Assembly (NCBI GenBank): GCA_015659035.1
Contig: DQNS01000122.1
Coordinates: forward strand, 36,938 to 100,937
DNA length: 64,000 nt
Origin: Acidobacteriota bacterium
GTDB taxonomy: Bacteria > Acidobacteriota > Vicinamibacteria > Vicinamibacterales > UBA8438
Direction: 5' to 3'
Below are positions 42,264 through 56,895 of the stretch, piece after piece (the first letter of the stretch is position 1; every line of letters starts with the position of its first letter). The translations under genes and the position numbers were made by a program. Under the pieces are notes generated by a model that did not search any database, was not told the DNA's origin, and saw only the letters and a list, made by a program, of their open reading frames with translations.

Positions 42264-43061
42264 CTAGAGGCTGGTGTCTGGCAACCGCGGGCTGCGGTTG
42301 GCCAGGATCTCGCGCGCCAGTGCCAGGTATGCCGCCGCGCCCGTGGATCGGACGTCGTAGAGGATTGCCGGCAGGCCGAAACTCGGTGCCTCCCCAAGAC
42401 GGACGTTGCGGGGGATGGTGGTCGTGTAGACCTTGTCCTTGAAGTGCTGCCGCACCTCCCCCGCCACCTGCTGGCCAAGCCGAGTGCGGGTATCGGCCAT
42501 GGTCAACAACACTCCGTCGAGCTCGAGCCCGGGATTCAGATTGGCCTGAACGCGACGCATCGTCGCCATCAGCTCGGCCAGCCCCTCGAGGGCGAAGTAC
42601 TCGCAGTTGAGTGGAATGAGCACCGCATCAGCTGCCACCAATGCGTTGAGCGTCAACAAGCCGAGCGACGGAGGGGTGTCGATGAAGATGTAGTCGTAGC
42701 GGGCGCGCGCCTGCTGGAGCAGCGGCCGGAGCCGGCTCTCGCGGTCAGGGAAACCCACCAACTCCACCTCGGCACCCGTCAGGTCCCGGTTGGCGGGAAT
42801 CAGGTGGAGGTCGGTGACGGCGGTGGCGAGCTCAAAATCTGCCGGGTCCGGCACACCGTCCTTCATCAGCGCGTCGTAGATCGTTCGCCGAGTTGAGGCT
42901 GTTTCCTTCAACCCGATGCCACTGGTGAGATTGGACTGCGGATCCAAATCGACGAGCAAGACCGTCCGATCGCCCATCGCCAGCGAGGCGGCCAGGTTGA
43001 TGGCCGTGGTCGTCTTGCCGACACCACCCTTTTGGTTGGCGATTGCGATAACCCGACACAT
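42264..43061 (-). CDS. parA: Chromosome partitioning ATPase ParA
   Basis: [24 protein letters not shown] deviant Walker A. Confidence 0.97.
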   Translation of the reverse strand: MCRVIAIANQKGGVGKTTTAINLAASLAMGDRTVLLVDLDPQSNLTSGIGLKETASTRRTIYDALMKDGVPDPADFELATAVTDLHLIPANRDLTGAEVELVGFPDRESRLRPLLQQARARYDYIFIDTPPSLGLLTLNALVAADAVLIPLNCEYFALEGLAELMATMRRVQANLNPGLELDGVLLTMADTRTRLGQQVAGEVRQHFKDKVYTTTIPRNVRLGEAPSFGLPAILYDVRSTGAAAYLALAREILANRSPRLPDTSL

Positions 43062-43236
43062 TGTAGGTCAAACAGACTATAAACTAGGTCTTATGACTGT
43101 TGGAGCAGGTCATCTTTTTCAACTCTTATCGTACCCTCTACCTGGTGCTGAGCGCAAGCCGAGATATAGAGTACCAGCGGAGCGTGTGAAGCCAGGTTTC
43201 ATGACACGCGTGGTGAAAGTCCGGCGTGGCACCAAC

Positions 43237-43252
43237 TGTTCCACGTGGAACA
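43237..43252. promoter_or_regulatory. parS site
   Basis: Perfect 16-bp palindrome TGTTCCACGTGGAACA between parA and rsmG. Confidence 0.9.
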
Positions 43253-43360
43253 CTCGTGCCGCCTTGTGTCTGTGCTCGAGACAGAAGAACGACTATCGGC
43301 GGCCAAATGCGGCCGTATTTCTGACACGGGCCACTAAGGGCCTCAGGGCCCACGCGGACC

Positions 43361-44002
43361 CTAAGTCTTCTCCAGCACAACCAGCTGACTCTTCAGCGAC
43401 TTCACCAACGGGTAAGTCCCACGCCACCGAAGCGACTGCCGCAGATCGCCCCACACCTCATCCTCCCCGGTACTCCGAAACAGGAAGAGCAGACCACCAA
43501 CTCTCAGCAACGTCTGAAGACCCTCCAGCGCCACCCGGTCTACATTGACCGCGCGCACCGTGACCACATCCGTCGCCTCGTGTCGCTCGGGCCGGGTCAA
43601 CAGCTCCTCGTATCGACATGTCTCGACCACGACATCCTTCAGCCCCAGCTGCCGCACAACGTCCCGTAAAAACGCGGCCTTTCGAGTCCTGGACTCCACC
43701 ATCCGAAGCGCTAACCCGCGTACCGCCAGCTTCAGCGGCACCCCCGGCGAGCCGCCGCCTGACCCGATGTCCACGACAGACCGTGCCTCCACCGGCATCT
43801 GCCGCGCCGCTATCAGCGGTTCCACGACCAACCTATCCAACCCACTGTCGTCCTCCGCCAGCGCTGTCAGATTCATCCGTCGGTTCCACCGATACACCAG
43901 CTTCAGATATACCGCCAGTGTGGTCGCAAGAGACGCGTCTATCTCTATCCCCGCTCGCGAGGCCCGCCCCGCTATTCGACCCGCCAGACTCGGCCCCGTC
44001 AT
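43361..44002 (-). CDS. rsmG: 16S rRNA (guanine527-N7)-methyltransferase
   Basis: VDIGSGGGSPGVPLKL and RsmG context between mnmG and parA. Confidence 0.93.
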   Translation of the reverse strand: MTGPSLAGRIAGRASRAGIEIDASLATTLAVYLKLVYRWNRRMNLTALAEDDSGLDRLVVEPLIAARQMPVEARSVVDIGSGGGSPGVPLKLAVRGLALRMVESRTRKAAFLRDVVRQLGLKDVVVETCRYEELLTRPERHEATDVVTVRAVNVDRVALEGLQTLLRVGGLLFLFRSTGEDEVWGDLRQSLRWRGTYPLVKSLKSQLVVLEKT

Positions 44003-44009
44003 CGCCGTC

Positions 44010-45866
44010 TCAGGATGCCGCCGGCTGCTCGCTCTGCGAGAGGCCCCAGCGTTTCACATACGTACCCAGCACCGCCACGGCCGCAGGCGTCACCCCAGGC
44101 ACCCGCGCTGCCTGCCCCAGCGTCTCCGGCACAACCGCCGTGAGCCGCTCCACCACTTCCCGCGACAACCCCGGCACCGCCCCGAACGCAAACCCGGCCG
44201 GAATCCGCCGGCGCTCGTCACGCTCCCGCCGCGCCACCGTGGCCTCTTGTCTTCGCAGATACCCTTCGTACTTCACCACGGTCTCCACACTCGATATTTC
44301 CACCGAGGCGCCGTCCTGCCCCGTTTCCACCTCCAGCACACCCGTCTCTGCCAGGCTTGCCAATGTTACTCCTGGCCTCCTGAGCACCTGGGTCACCGCC
44401 ACGCTGCGCCCTTTCTCGCGCACCCGCGCAGCCCGCACGCGCTCCACATTCCGCTCGAACCGTCCGCGCCGCGCCTCGAACCGCTCCCAGCGCTTCTCGT
44501 CAACCAGGCCGATCTCGTGCCCCCTGGGCGTCAACCGCAAGTCCGCATTGTCGATCCGCAGCAACAATCGATGCTCTGCCCGCGACGTGAACATCCGATA
44601 CGGCTCGAGACACCCTTGCGTCGTCAGGTCATCCACCATGACCCCGACATAGGCCTCCTCCCGCCCAAGTACCCAACCCCCATGCCCACGCACCGACCGC
44701 GCGGCATTCACCCCTGCCACCAGCCCCTGCCCAGCCGCTTCCTCGTACCCTGATGTCCCGTTGATCTGTCCCGCCAGGTACAACCCGGCCACCAACCGCG
44801 TCTCGAGTGTTGGCCGCAACTCCGTGGGCTGGATGAAGTCGTACTCGATCGCGTAGCCGGGACGCAGCATCACCGCCTCCTCCAGCCCAGGCAACGCCCG
44901 CACGATCTGCTCCTGCACCTCACGCGGCAGGCTCATCGAACAGCCACTGACATAGATCTCCGGAACGTCCAGCCCTTCAGGCTCCAAGAAGACCTGATGT
45001 CGCTCCCGCTCCGGGAACCGCATGACCTTGTCCTCGAGCGACGGACAGTAACGTGGGCCGATGCCCGTGATCTGCCCATTGAACAGCGGGGACCGGTCCA
45101 GGTTCCGTCGCACCAACTCGTGAACCGCCTCGTTTGTGTGCACGATGTGACAGCAGATCTGTGGTCGCTCGATCGTGCCAGTCATGAAGGAAAAAGGCAC
45201 GGGCGGTCGATCTCCCGGCTCTTCCTCGAACCGACTAAAGTCGATGCTCCGCCGGTCGAGCCGTGGCGGCGTCCCCGTCTTCAAACGACCCCACACCAGG
45301 CCGAGCCCCCTCAGCGACTCTCCCAGCATCCGCGACGCCGGTTCGCCGGCCCGCCCCGCCGTGTGCTGCTCTCGACCAATATGGACCACTCCATTCAAGA
45401 ACGTCCCGGTCGTCACGACGAGCGCCCGGCACCCATACCGCTCGCCGCACTCCAGCTCGACACCCACCACCCGCCCACCCTCGATCACCGCCGCCCCTGC
45501 CCGGTCGACGATCCACCCGATGTTCGACTCCCGCTCCAGCCGGGCGCGCATCCACGCGCCATAGCGTTGCTTGTCGGCCTGCGCCCTCGGCGACCAGACC
45601 GCCGGTCCTCGGCTGCGATTCAGCAGCTTGAACTGGACTGCCGTCGCATCGATCGCCTGACCCATCAGCCCGCCCAATGCGTCGATCTCCCGAACCAGAT
45701 GCCCTTTTGCGGTCCCTCCGACCGCGGGGTTGCACGGCATGTGGGCCACTGTCTCCAGCGACAGCGTGCACAACCCCACCGTGCACCCAAGGCGCGCCGC
45801 CGCATGTGCGGCCTCGACGCCAGCATGTCCGCCACCGACGACGATCACGTCGTAATCAGAAATCAT
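44010..45866 (-). CDS. mnmG: tRNA uridine-5-carboxymethylaminomethyl modification enzyme MnmG
   Basis: [59 protein letters not shown]. Confidence 0.98.
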   Translation of the reverse strand: MISDYDVIVVGGGHAGVEAAHAAARLGCTVGLCTLSLETVAHMPCNPAVGGTAKGHLVREIDALGGLMGQAIDATAVQFKLLNRSRGPAVWSPRAQADKQRYGAWMRARLERESNIGWIVDRAGAAVIEGGRVVGVELECGERYGCRALVVTTGTFLNGVVHIGREQHTAGRAGEPASRMLGESLRGLGLVWGRLKTGTPPRLDRRSIDFSRFEEEPGDRPPVPFSFMTGTIERPQICCHIVHTNEAVHELVRRNLDRSPLFNGQITGIGPRYCPSLEDKVMRFPERERHQVFLEPEGLDVPEIYVSGCSMSLPREVQEQIVRALPGLEEAVMLRPGYAIEYDFIQPTELRPTLETRLVAGLYLAGQINGTSGYEEAAGQGLVAGVNAARSVRGHGGWVLGREEAYVGVMVDDLTTQGCLEPYRMFTSRAEHRLLLRIDNADLRLTPRGHEIGLVDEKRWERFEARRGRFERNVERVRAARVREKGRSVAVTQVLRRPGVTLASLAETGVLEVETGQDGASVEISSVETVVKYEGYLRRQEATVARRERDERRRIPAGFAFGAVPGLSREVVERLTAVVPETLGQAARVPGVTPAAVAVLGTYVKRWGLSQSEQPAAS

Positions 45867-45971
45867 CTCTCTGTCGCCCGGGATATTCAGCCCGCTGAGG
45901 CCGCTTCATGTACATTCGCTTTTTATTCTCTATCCGCACCGGGATGCAGCGAGCCCGACCCCTCGCATGAC

Positions 45972-47345
45972 TTACTTTCCGATACAGAACCGCTCGAAGA
46001 TGTGCCTCAGAACGTCGTCCGGTGTGCGCTTGCCCGTTAACTCCTCGAGCGCCGCGCGCGCGCGTTGCAGGTCGGCGAGCACGAACTCCTCCGCCGCCCC
46101 GCGCGCCGCCGCCGCTTCTGCCGCACCGAGCGCCTCGCCGCCCCGCTCGAGCAGCCCGATATGTCGGCTGTTTGCCACCGCAGGTGTGTCGCGCAACCGC
46201 TCGCCACCGGTCAAGACATCGCACAGCGCGGCCCGCAGCCGTTCGAGGCCTTCACCCGTCCGCGCCGAGACCTCCACGACGGCCGTCTCCTCTTCGAGCG
46301 CCAGCGACCCGCGTACCCAGCTCGTTGGCGCATCCACCTTGTTCACCGCCACGAGACGCCGCAGGGCCGCCGTTTCCTCCAACACCGCCCAATCCTCCTG
46401 GTCCAGCGGTCGCGACCGGTCAACCACGACGACCGTCGCCGCCGCGACGCCCAGCGCCTCACGCGTCCGGGCCACGCCCTCAACCTCCACCGCGTCACCG
46501 GCCGACCGGATACCGGCCGAGTCAACAAGGGTCACCGCCAGCCCGTTCAGATCGGTCACGTCGGTCACGAGGTCCCGTGTCGTCCCGGCCATCGGTGTAA
46601 CGATCGCGCGCGCCACACCCAGCAACTGGTTGAACAGACTCGACTTTCCCACGTTCGGCTTCCCCACGATGACGACCTGACATCCTTCGCGGATCAACCT
46701 GCCCCGCGCCGCCCCGTTCAGCAGCGCGTTAACCTGCCGCCGGATGGCGCCGACCGCCTCGGCCACTTCTCCCGCCGCGACGAAGTGATAGCCCTCCTCC
46801 GGGAAATCCAGCGACGCCTCCAGCCTGGCGATCAGGTCGAACAACTGGCTGTCGAGCTCACGGATCGGCGCGGTGATGGTGCCTTCGAGCTGGTCGAACG
46901 CGATGCGCGCCTGCAGCGGCGTCACCGCGTCAATGAGGTCGGCCACCGCCTCGGCCTGCACTAAATCCAGCCGCCCGTTCAGATACGCACGGAGGGTGAA
47001 CTCGCCCGGCTCAGCCAACCGCGCGCCGGCGGCACAGGCCAAGGCGACGATCCGGCCCAGCAGGACCGGGCTGCCGTGGGCGCTGATCTCGACAACGTCA
47101 TCGCCGGTGTAGGAACCAGGGTGCGGAAAAGCGGTCGCCACCACCTGGTCGACCGCGGTGGGTACCGCCGCCGTGTGGTCCACAATCCGCGCCACAGTCG
47201 CATGACGGGGCCGCAGCGGCTCCGATCGATCGAGCAAGGTCCCGGCTATGGTGGCCGCCTGGGGGCCACTCAGACGCACCACACCCAACCCGCCCCGCCC
47301 GGGCGGTGTGGCGACCGCGACGATCGTGTCGTCGGGTGTGAACAC
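45972..47345 (-). CDS. mnmE: tRNA modification GTPase MnmE
   Basis: VATPPGRGGLGVVRLSG, GKPNVGKSSLFNQLL, AGTTRD, C-terminal FCIGK. Confidence 0.98.
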   Translation of the reverse strand: MFTPDDTIVAVATPPGRGGLGVVRLSGPQAATIAGTLLDRSEPLRPRHATVARIVDHTAAVPTAVDQVVATAFPHPGSYTGDDVVEISAHGSPVLLGRIVALACAAGARLAEPGEFTLRAYLNGRLDLVQAEAVADLIDAVTPLQARIAFDQLEGTITAPIRELDSQLFDLIARLEASLDFPEEGYHFVAAGEVAEAVGAIRRQVNALLNGAARGRLIREGCQVVIVGKPNVGKSSLFNQLLGVARAIVTPMAGTTRDLVTDVTDLNGLAVTLVDSAGIRSAGDAVEVEGVARTREALGVAAATVVVVDRSRPLDQEDWAVLEETAALRRLVAVNKVDAPTSWVRGSLALEEETAVVEVSARTGEGLERLRAALCDVLTGGERLRDTPAVANSRHIGLLERGGEALGAAEAAAARGAAEEFVLADLQRARAALEELTGKRTPDDVLRHIFERFCIGK

Positions 47346-47375
47346 CTAAGGACCCGCTAGCAGGCCGAGGTCTTT

Positions 47376-47852
47376 TCAGCGGTCCGCTAGTCCCCGTCCG
47401 GGCTCGTTCGCCGATATCAGGACGGTCTTCAGGAAGGCGTCGCCGATACTCTCCGAGGACACAGTCGGGTCCTCAGCCACCGCCAGGTGCACGATCCGAC
47501 GGGCATAGGGATTCAGCGGTCCGATCTCCTGGGTCTCACCGGTCGTCGCGGCCCGCTGGGCCAGCAGCAAGGCCATCTGTCTGAGCTCGTTGTCCTTGCC
47601 CTTCCGGTAGTCCAGACAGTCGACGGCGATATGGCCCTTGGTGTGCTCGCTACGGAACACCGCGTTGACGATGTGCTGCAGCGCGTCGAGCCCTGCGCCC
47701 TTGCGCCGCAAGAGCCGCTCGCCCTCGTCTCCATCCAGTGTGATCCGCGTACCATCCTCGATCGGCGTGCACGTCACCGTCACGGACAGGCCCATTGCGG
47801 ACATCACCGCCTCGACAAACGTCACCATCCGGGTTTCGAGATCCGCTGTCAC
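47376..47852 (-). CDS. jag: Jag/KhpB-like RNA-binding protein (KH-R3H)
   Basis: LLRRKGAGLDALQHIVNAVF KH motif, LNPYARRIVHLAVAEDPTVSSESIG R3H. Confidence 0.9.
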   Translation of the reverse strand: MTADLETRMVTFVEAVMSAMGLSVTVTCTPIEDGTRITLDGDEGERLLRRKGAGLDALQHIVNAVFRSEHTKGHIAVDCLDYRKGKDNELRQMALLLAQRAATTGETQEIGPLNPYARRIVHLAVAEDPTVSSESIGDAFLKTVLISANEPGRGLADR

Positions 47853-47978
47853 CGCACACCTCTCGTTCGTCAGTGTCCCTAGCCTCGGAAGACTCCACCC
47901 TGCTGCGGGGGTCGGGCCCCTGGGTGGGTCGGCGGCCGGTCGCTTTGGCCATCATTCCCGAACCCCTGGTCCCGGATT

Positions 47979-49997
47979 TCACGCATCCCGAGGGTCTCTA
48001 TGCCGCTTGCCCCGGGACCGGCGCGAGCCCTTGCCCTGGCGAGTCTTTTTCGCCGGCCGCCGCGGCAGCTCGGTCGTGGCCCCGGCCCCGTCGCCCGCCG
48101 GCTCCGCGTCCGCCGTGCCGGCCGCCGCCGCCTTCTTGACCAGCCGTTCCGCCGGCGGGCGCACCTGATGCTTGGGTAGGGGACCGGCAATCCGGTTCGT
48201 CAGCAGTTGCTGGCCGATGCCGATCACGTTGCTCGTCAGCCAGTAGACCACCAACCCGCTCGGCGCGCTCAGGAACATGAACGTGAACACGACCGGCATC
48301 GCCATCATCATTTTCTGCTGCATCGGGTCGGTACCCGCAGGCTGCAGCCGCTGCTGGAAGACCATCGAGGCCCCCATCACGATCGGTGTGATGTAGAGCG
48401 GGTCCTTCAGCGACAGGTCGGTAATCCACAACATGAACGGCGCGCCCCGAATCTCGATCGCCATCGACAGCAACCGGTAGAAGGAGAACAGGATCGGCAT
48501 GGTGGCCAGCATCGGCAGACACCCGCTCGCGGGGTTCGCACCGTGCTTCCGATACAGCCCCATCACCTCCTCGTTCATCTTCTTCTTCGCCGGGTCGGTC
48601 ACTTTGAGGTCTTTGTAGCGGGCCTGGATAGCCTTCATTTCCGGCTGCAGTTGCTGCATCTTCCGCATCGACACCACGCTCTTGTGGCGCAGCGGGAAGA
48701 TCAGGATATTGATCAGCACGGTCAGCAGAATGATCGACCAGCCGTAGTTACCGACGTACCCGTTGATCCATTTCAGGGTCTGGTGCAGCGGTACCACGAT
48801 GACCGACAGGAACCCGAAGTTGATCGCCCGCACCAGGTCCGGGTGGATGGCGCGCAGCACGTCGAACTCCTTCGGGCCGATGAAGACGGGCAGGTCGCCC
48901 CCACCCGGTTCGAGCGTCAGATCGAACGCCACCAGATCGACGTCCAGCCCGACGGCCGAGACCGGGCTGTAGTCGACCCGGCTCGTGAACCGCTCAGCCA
49001 GACGGACGCCGACGACCTCCTCGAGTTCCCCCGCACGCGCGGGTCCGGTGCCTGGCAACGCCGCGACCAGAAAATACTTGTTGTCGACCCCGACGAACTC
49101 GAACGCGCCCTCATAGATCGACCGCTCGCGCAGATCCGCCGGTTGTGCCCGGTAGATGTCGATTTCCTGCAGTAAACCGTTCTCGAAGGCCCGACCATAG
49201 AGCACTCCTGCGGGCGGCTGTGGGAAGGTCATTCGCGACACGTTCGTCCGCTCGCCACCGATCGCCGGGCCCCACTGCATCATCACCGGCAACGCGCCTT
49301 CCGCCGTCGTGACCGAGGCGGCGAACCGGACGAGATACGGCTGTGGCTCGCAGCGCGCCTCCCGGGCGCGGTCCTCACAGTCTGGCAGTGCCTGGAAGGT
49401 AAACGACTTCCGCGCCCGCAAGCCGGAGCTGTCTTCATACTCGAAGACGAGCGTCGCCGGGTCGGCCCTCAGCTGAAGCTGGTCGACAGACGGGCGGAAC
49501 AATGCGTCGTCGAGCCGAGCCGTGATCCTAGGAGCGTCCGGCACCCTCAACGAGAACGGCCAGGTCTGATCGGGTGACACCTCCGGCACGAGCTCGACCG
49601 GGCCACCGCTGTCGTCCACATGGTCCTTGATCTGCCAGCTCACCAGCTTGGCTCCCCGATTGGCGAACACGGCCCGCACGAACCGGCTCTCGACGACGAT
49701 GTCCCGTGGCTGATCGTCCGCCACGACAGGCTCGAACTTCTCGACCGCCGCTAGTGGGGTGAAGTCGCCGACCGTCAGCGGTGGGGTGGAGTCGCCGGCC
49801 GCCGGCGTCCCGGTGGCGGCGGGCGCACGCGCCCCGCCGATCGCCGCCTGGGGGTCGGTTGCGCCCACGGGTGCGGCGGGCGAGGCCGTCGGATCAGCGG
49901 TGGCCAAATCGAGCGGCACCGGTGGCGCGAGAAAGCGCTGGTAGAGCACCAGCACCAGAAAGGACAGAAACACCGCGAGTAGAACTTGACGTTCCAT
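47979..49997 (-). CDS. yidC: Membrane protein insertase YidC
   Basis: MERQVLLAVFLSFLVLVLYQRF, periplasmic domain, GCLPMLATMPILFSFYRLL, QQRLQPAGTDPMQQKMM. Confidence 0.96.
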   Translation of the reverse strand: MERQVLLAVFLSFLVLVLYQRFLAPPVPLDLATADPTASPAAPVGATDPQAAIGGARAPAATGTPAAGDSTPPLTVGDFTPLAAVEKFEPVVADDQPRDIVVESRFVRAVFANRGAKLVSWQIKDHVDDSGGPVELVPEVSPDQTWPFSLRVPDAPRITARLDDALFRPSVDQLQLRADPATLVFEYEDSSGLRARKSFTFQALPDCEDRAREARCEPQPYLVRFAASVTTAEGALPVMMQWGPAIGGERTNVSRMTFPQPPAGVLYGRAFENGLLQEIDIYRAQPADLRERSIYEGAFEFVGVDNKYFLVAALPGTGPARAGELEEVVGVRLAERFTSRVDYSPVSAVGLDVDLVAFDLTLEPGGGDLPVFIGPKEFDVLRAIHPDLVRAINFGFLSVIVVPLHQTLKWINGYVGNYGWSIILLTVLINILIFPLRHKSVVSMRKMQQLQPEMKAIQARYKDLKVTDPAKKKMNEEVMGLYRKHGANPASGCLPMLATMPILFSFYRLLSMAIEIRGAPFMLWITDLSLKDPLYITPIVMGASMVFQQRLQPAGTDPMQQKMMMAMPVVFTFMFLSAPSGLVVYWLTSNVIGIGQQLLTNRIAGPLPKHQVRPPAERLVKKAAAAGTADAEPAGDGAGATTELPRRPAKKTRQGKGSRRSRGKRHRDPRDA

Positions 49998-50003
49998 AAC
50001 AGT

Positions 50004-50423
50004 CTACGCGCCCCGGGTCACAGCCGCACGACTGCGGGCGGGCACCGGATCGTACCCGCCTGCATGCAGCGGATGACACCGGGCGAGCCGGCGCAGCGTC
50101 AGCCAGAACCCACGCAAACTGCCATGTCGTCGCACCGCCTCCTCGGCATAATGCGAGCAGGAGGGCTCGAACCGGCACGATCCGGCGAACAGCGGGGAAA
50201 TCAGAACCCTGTAGCTTCGAAGGAGAAGGACCCACACCGGGATCAGCAGCCGGTCCGCCAATCTGGGGTGAAAGTCCCGTGTCGCAGCGAGACCCGTCGC
50301 AGGCAATGCGGCGCCCGGCTCAGACGCTCCAGCCTCACGACGAGCTGTGCGCTCGGACCTGACGGTGAAGCGTCCGGCGATAGTCGTCCAGCAGAATGAC
50401 AAAGGGGGCATCCAGGAATTCAC
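50004..50423 (-). CDS. yidD: Membrane protein insertion efficiency factor YidD
   Basis: [36 protein letters not shown]; exact start uncertain (overlaps rnpA). Confidence 0.9.
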   Translation of the reverse strand: MNSWMPPLSFCWTTIAGRFTVRSERTARREAGASEPGAALPATGLAATRDFHPRLADRLLIPVWVLLLRSYRVLISPLFAGSCRFEPSCSHYAEEAVRRHGSLRGFWLTLRRLARCHPLHAGGYDPVPARSRAAVTRGA

Positions 50424-50700
50424 GCCGCGGCAGGACGACGAGGTCGAGGCCGGCCACCGGCTTGTTGTGTCGGAAGAACTCGCGCACCCGCCGCTTCGAG
50501 TGATTGCGTCGAACCGCCTTCCCTAGACGCCGCGGCGCGACGATACCCAACCGGCTGAGCATGCGTGCATTCGATAGCCCGATGAGCGTCATGTACCGCC
50601 CACGTGTCCGAACGCCGCGCTGCTGTATGTGCAGAAACTCGGGGCGCCGCCGGATACGCTCCTCGCGGGTCAGTGTCCGGGCCGCATTCGGCTGACCCAT
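50335..50700 (-). CDS. rnpA: Ribonuclease P protein component
   Basis: [54 protein letters not shown]; start at 50700. Confidence 0.95.
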   Translation of the reverse strand: MGQPNAARTLTREERIRRRPEFLHIQQRGVRTRGRYMTLIGLSNARMLSRLGIVAPRRLGKAVRRNHSKRRVREFFRHNKPVAGLDLVVLPRREFLDAPFVILLDDYRRTLHRQVRAHSSS

Positions 50701-50754
50701 AGCTCCACTCCATGTCGGGTCAGAAACTACCCCCGGGACGCTCACCACGGACTG

Positions 50755-50895
50755 CTACCCAGAGACGGTCAGACGCTGGCGACCCTTCGCCCGTCGCCGG
50801 CTGAGCACGCGGCGACCGCCGGGTGTGCTCATCCGTGCACGGAAGCCGTGCGTCTTCTTGCGGTGGCGGTTGTTCGGTTGAAAGGTGCGCTTCAT
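50755..50895 (-). CDS. rpmH: 50S ribosomal protein L34
   Basis: [46 protein letters not shown]; missing from ORF track (46 aa). Confidence 0.98.
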   Translation of the reverse strand: MKRTFQPNNRHRKKTHGFRARMSTPGGRRVLSRRRAKGRQRLTVSG

Positions 50896-51071
50896 CTAAA
50901 ACAGACTCCTCCGTAACGGTGAGAACTCATAATTATAACGAAGGTCTGACAACGGTGTCAACAGTCCGGTGAGGCCTCATGAAACGGACCGGTAATCCAC
51001 ATTGCGGCCTGGACTACAGCTGTGCTACAGTCCCGTCCCTGCGGTCACCGCAGGGCTCCCCCTTTTCGAAG

Positions 51072-51103
51072 TTTTCCACAATTGTGGAAAAAATTGTGGA
51101 AAG
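51072..51103. promoter_or_regulatory. oriC: DnaA-box cluster / oriC (left part)
   Basis: TTTTCCACA (51072-51080), TGTGGAAAA (51083-51091), TGTGGAAAG (51095-51103) between rpmH and dnaA. Confidence 0.75.
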
Positions 51104-51284
51104 TCCACGAATGCTGTGATCTGCCAATGTTGTCTACGGTGGAAATGTCGTTTTTTCGCACCCAGATTCACACAATTGGTCACTTTTTCTCGGTTTATCA
51201 CGATGTTTGGCCTCTCCAACGGTCCTCGAAGGCCTCCGTTGTGGCCGAGACGACGGCGCCGTTGAGACCCGTCCGAGCAACCTA

Positions 51285-52643
51285 ATGGCCCATTTGGGTG
51301 CCGATCTGAGTCCCGCGATGGCCGGGGACGTTTGGAGCCTTATTCTCGCCCTGATCGAGACCAAGGTTGACCGCCACAGTTTCTACACATGGTTCAAGCC
51401 GACCTCTTTCCTGAAGGACGAGGGCCAGACCATCATCGTGAAGGTCCCGAATGATCTCTTTCGGGACTGGCTTATCAAGCACTACGCCGGCGTTATCGGG
51501 GAGGCGGTCGACGAACTCAAGCGGCACGGCACAGCGATCTCGTTCGTCACCGCCGCCGCTGTGCCCATCCCCTCCACTCCGACCCAACCGCCGGCCAGCG
51601 ACCCGGTATCCCACCAGCCCCGCATGGTCGCACCGCTTAACCAGCGATATACCTTTTCCAAGTTCGTCGTCGGACCATCAAACCAGTTTGCACATGCCGC
51701 AGCCTGCGCTGTAGCCGAAGCGCCGTCGCGCTCCTACAACCCGCTGTTTATCTACGGCGGTGTGGGTCTGGGCAAGACCCACCTCATGCACGCGATCGGG
51801 CAGTATCTGGACACGCACTCCCCGCAGCTCTTGTTCACCTACATTTCGTCTGAACGATTCATGAACGAGATGATCAACGCTATACGCTACGACCGGATAC
51901 TGGAGTTCCGCCAGCGCTATCGGAGCGTGGACATCCTACTGGTCGATGACATCCAGTTCCTTGCCGGCAAGGAAGGTACGCAGACCGAGTTTTTCCACAC
52001 CTTCAACTCGCTGTACGACGCGCAGAAGCAGATCGTCATCAGCAGCGACTGCCCACCGCACGAGATCCCGTCGCTTGAAGAGCGACTGCGCTCCCGGTTC
52101 GAGTGGGGCCTCATCGCCGACATCCATCCACCCGATCTCGAGACCAAAGTGGCAATTCTCAAGAAAAAGGCAGAGGCTGAAACGGTACCGTTACCGGACA
52201 ACGTGGCGATCTATATCGCCGGCAAGATTAAATCGAACATCCGGGAGCTCGAGGGGTCGTTAATCCGCCTGATCGCCTACGCCTCGCTGACCGGCAGACA
52301 GATCTCACTGGCACTCGCCCAGGATGTCCTGCGAAATATCCTGGACCGCGACGATCCGAAAGTGACGATCGAGATCATCCAGAAATACGTCGCGAACTTC
52401 TACTCCCTCAAACTGAGCGACCTCAAATCCCGCAACAACGCCAAGTCGGTCGCCCAGCCACGCCAGATTGCGATGTATATCTGCAAGTCGCTCACGAACG
52501 CCTCTTTGCCGCAAATCGGGAAGAGTTTTGGCGGGAAACATCATTCGACGGTGATCCACTCAATCCGGAAAGTCGAGGGTTACCGCAAGACAGATGCCAC
52601 CTTCAACACCCGCATCGAGAATTTCCTCAAGTCGTTCACATGA
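51285..52643 (+). CDS. dnaA: Chromosomal replication initiator DnaA
   Basis: [34 protein letters not shown]-terminal [18 protein letters not shown]; start at 51285 inferred. Confidence 0.98.
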   Translation: MAHLGADLSPAMAGDVWSLILALIETKVDRHSFYTWFKPTSFLKDEGQTIIVKVPNDLFRDWLIKHYAGVIGEAVDELKRHGTAISFVTAAAVPIPSTPTQPPASDPVSHQPRMVAPLNQRYTFSKFVVGPSNQFAHAAACAVAEAPSRSYNPLFIYGGVGLGKTHLMHAIGQYLDTHSPQLLFTYISSERFMNEMINAIRYDRILEFRQRYRSVDILLVDDIQFLAGKEGTQTEFFHTFNSLYDAQKQIVISSDCPPHEIPSLEERLRSRFEWGLIADIHPPDLETKVAILKKKAEAETVPLPDNVAIYIAGKIKSNIRELEGSLIRLIAYASLTGRQISLALAQDVLRNILDRDDPKVTIEIIQKYVANFYSLKLSDLKSRNNAKSVAQPRQIAMYICKSLTNASLPQIGKSFGGKHHSTVIHSIRKVEGYRKTDATFNTRIENFLKSFT

Positions 52644-52658
52644 CACCCTCCAACGACG

Positions 52659-52870
52659 TTTTCCACAGAATCCGCAACCCTGGTGTGTTGACGATTTGTG
52701 GACATCCCAGGCTCGTTCAAGGAACGTCTCGATAAACGATATTTGTTCAAAATTTAACATCTCTGTTAAGACATGCTAAATAATTGATAATATTGGGTTT
52801 ATTAACATTAAAAGCCTTTTCAACAACAATACTATTAGTTGGTATAATTGTACAAGTTAACTCTGTTCCT
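52659..52870. promoter_or_regulatory. Second DnaA-box pair plus AT-rich tract (candidate DUE) between dnaA and dnaN
   Basis: TTTTCCACA 52659-52667, TGTGGACAT 52697-52705, then AT-rich 52735-52860 in otherwise GC-rich DNA; TTAACA-tctc-TGTTAA 52754-52769; TATAAT at 52843-52848. Confidence 0.65.
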
Positions 52871-52900
52871 AAGAGCATAACCTCCGAGGTCACCTCCGAG

Positions 52901-56765
<3,865 letters not shown>

Positions 56766-56790
56766 AACCCGTTCGCTCCCTAGTAGCAGA

Positions 56791-56874
56791 AGTCAGGAGT
56801 CAGGAGACAGAAGAAAAAGGACGGCTGTGCGAACGATTGGCACAGCCGTCAGGTTTCTCTCCTGACTCCTGACT
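56791..56874. repeat. Nested inverted repeat between gyrB and gyrA; minus-strand terminator-like inner hairpin
   Basis: Outer 17-bp AGTCAGGAGTCAGGAGA (56791-56807)/TCTCCTGACTCCTGACT (56858-56874); inner 11-bp GACGGCTGTGC (56820-56830)/GCACAGCCGTC (56840-56850); on minus strand followed by CTTTTTCTT. Confidence 0.85.
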
Positions 56875-56895
56875 CCTCCGAGGACCCCCCGCTTT

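Noticed and set aside
52784-52900. 39-residue hydrophobic N-terminal extension of DnaN in the ORF track
   Set aside because: Encoded by the AT-rich origin DNA; canonical DnaN begins MELSVRKTELL at 52901.
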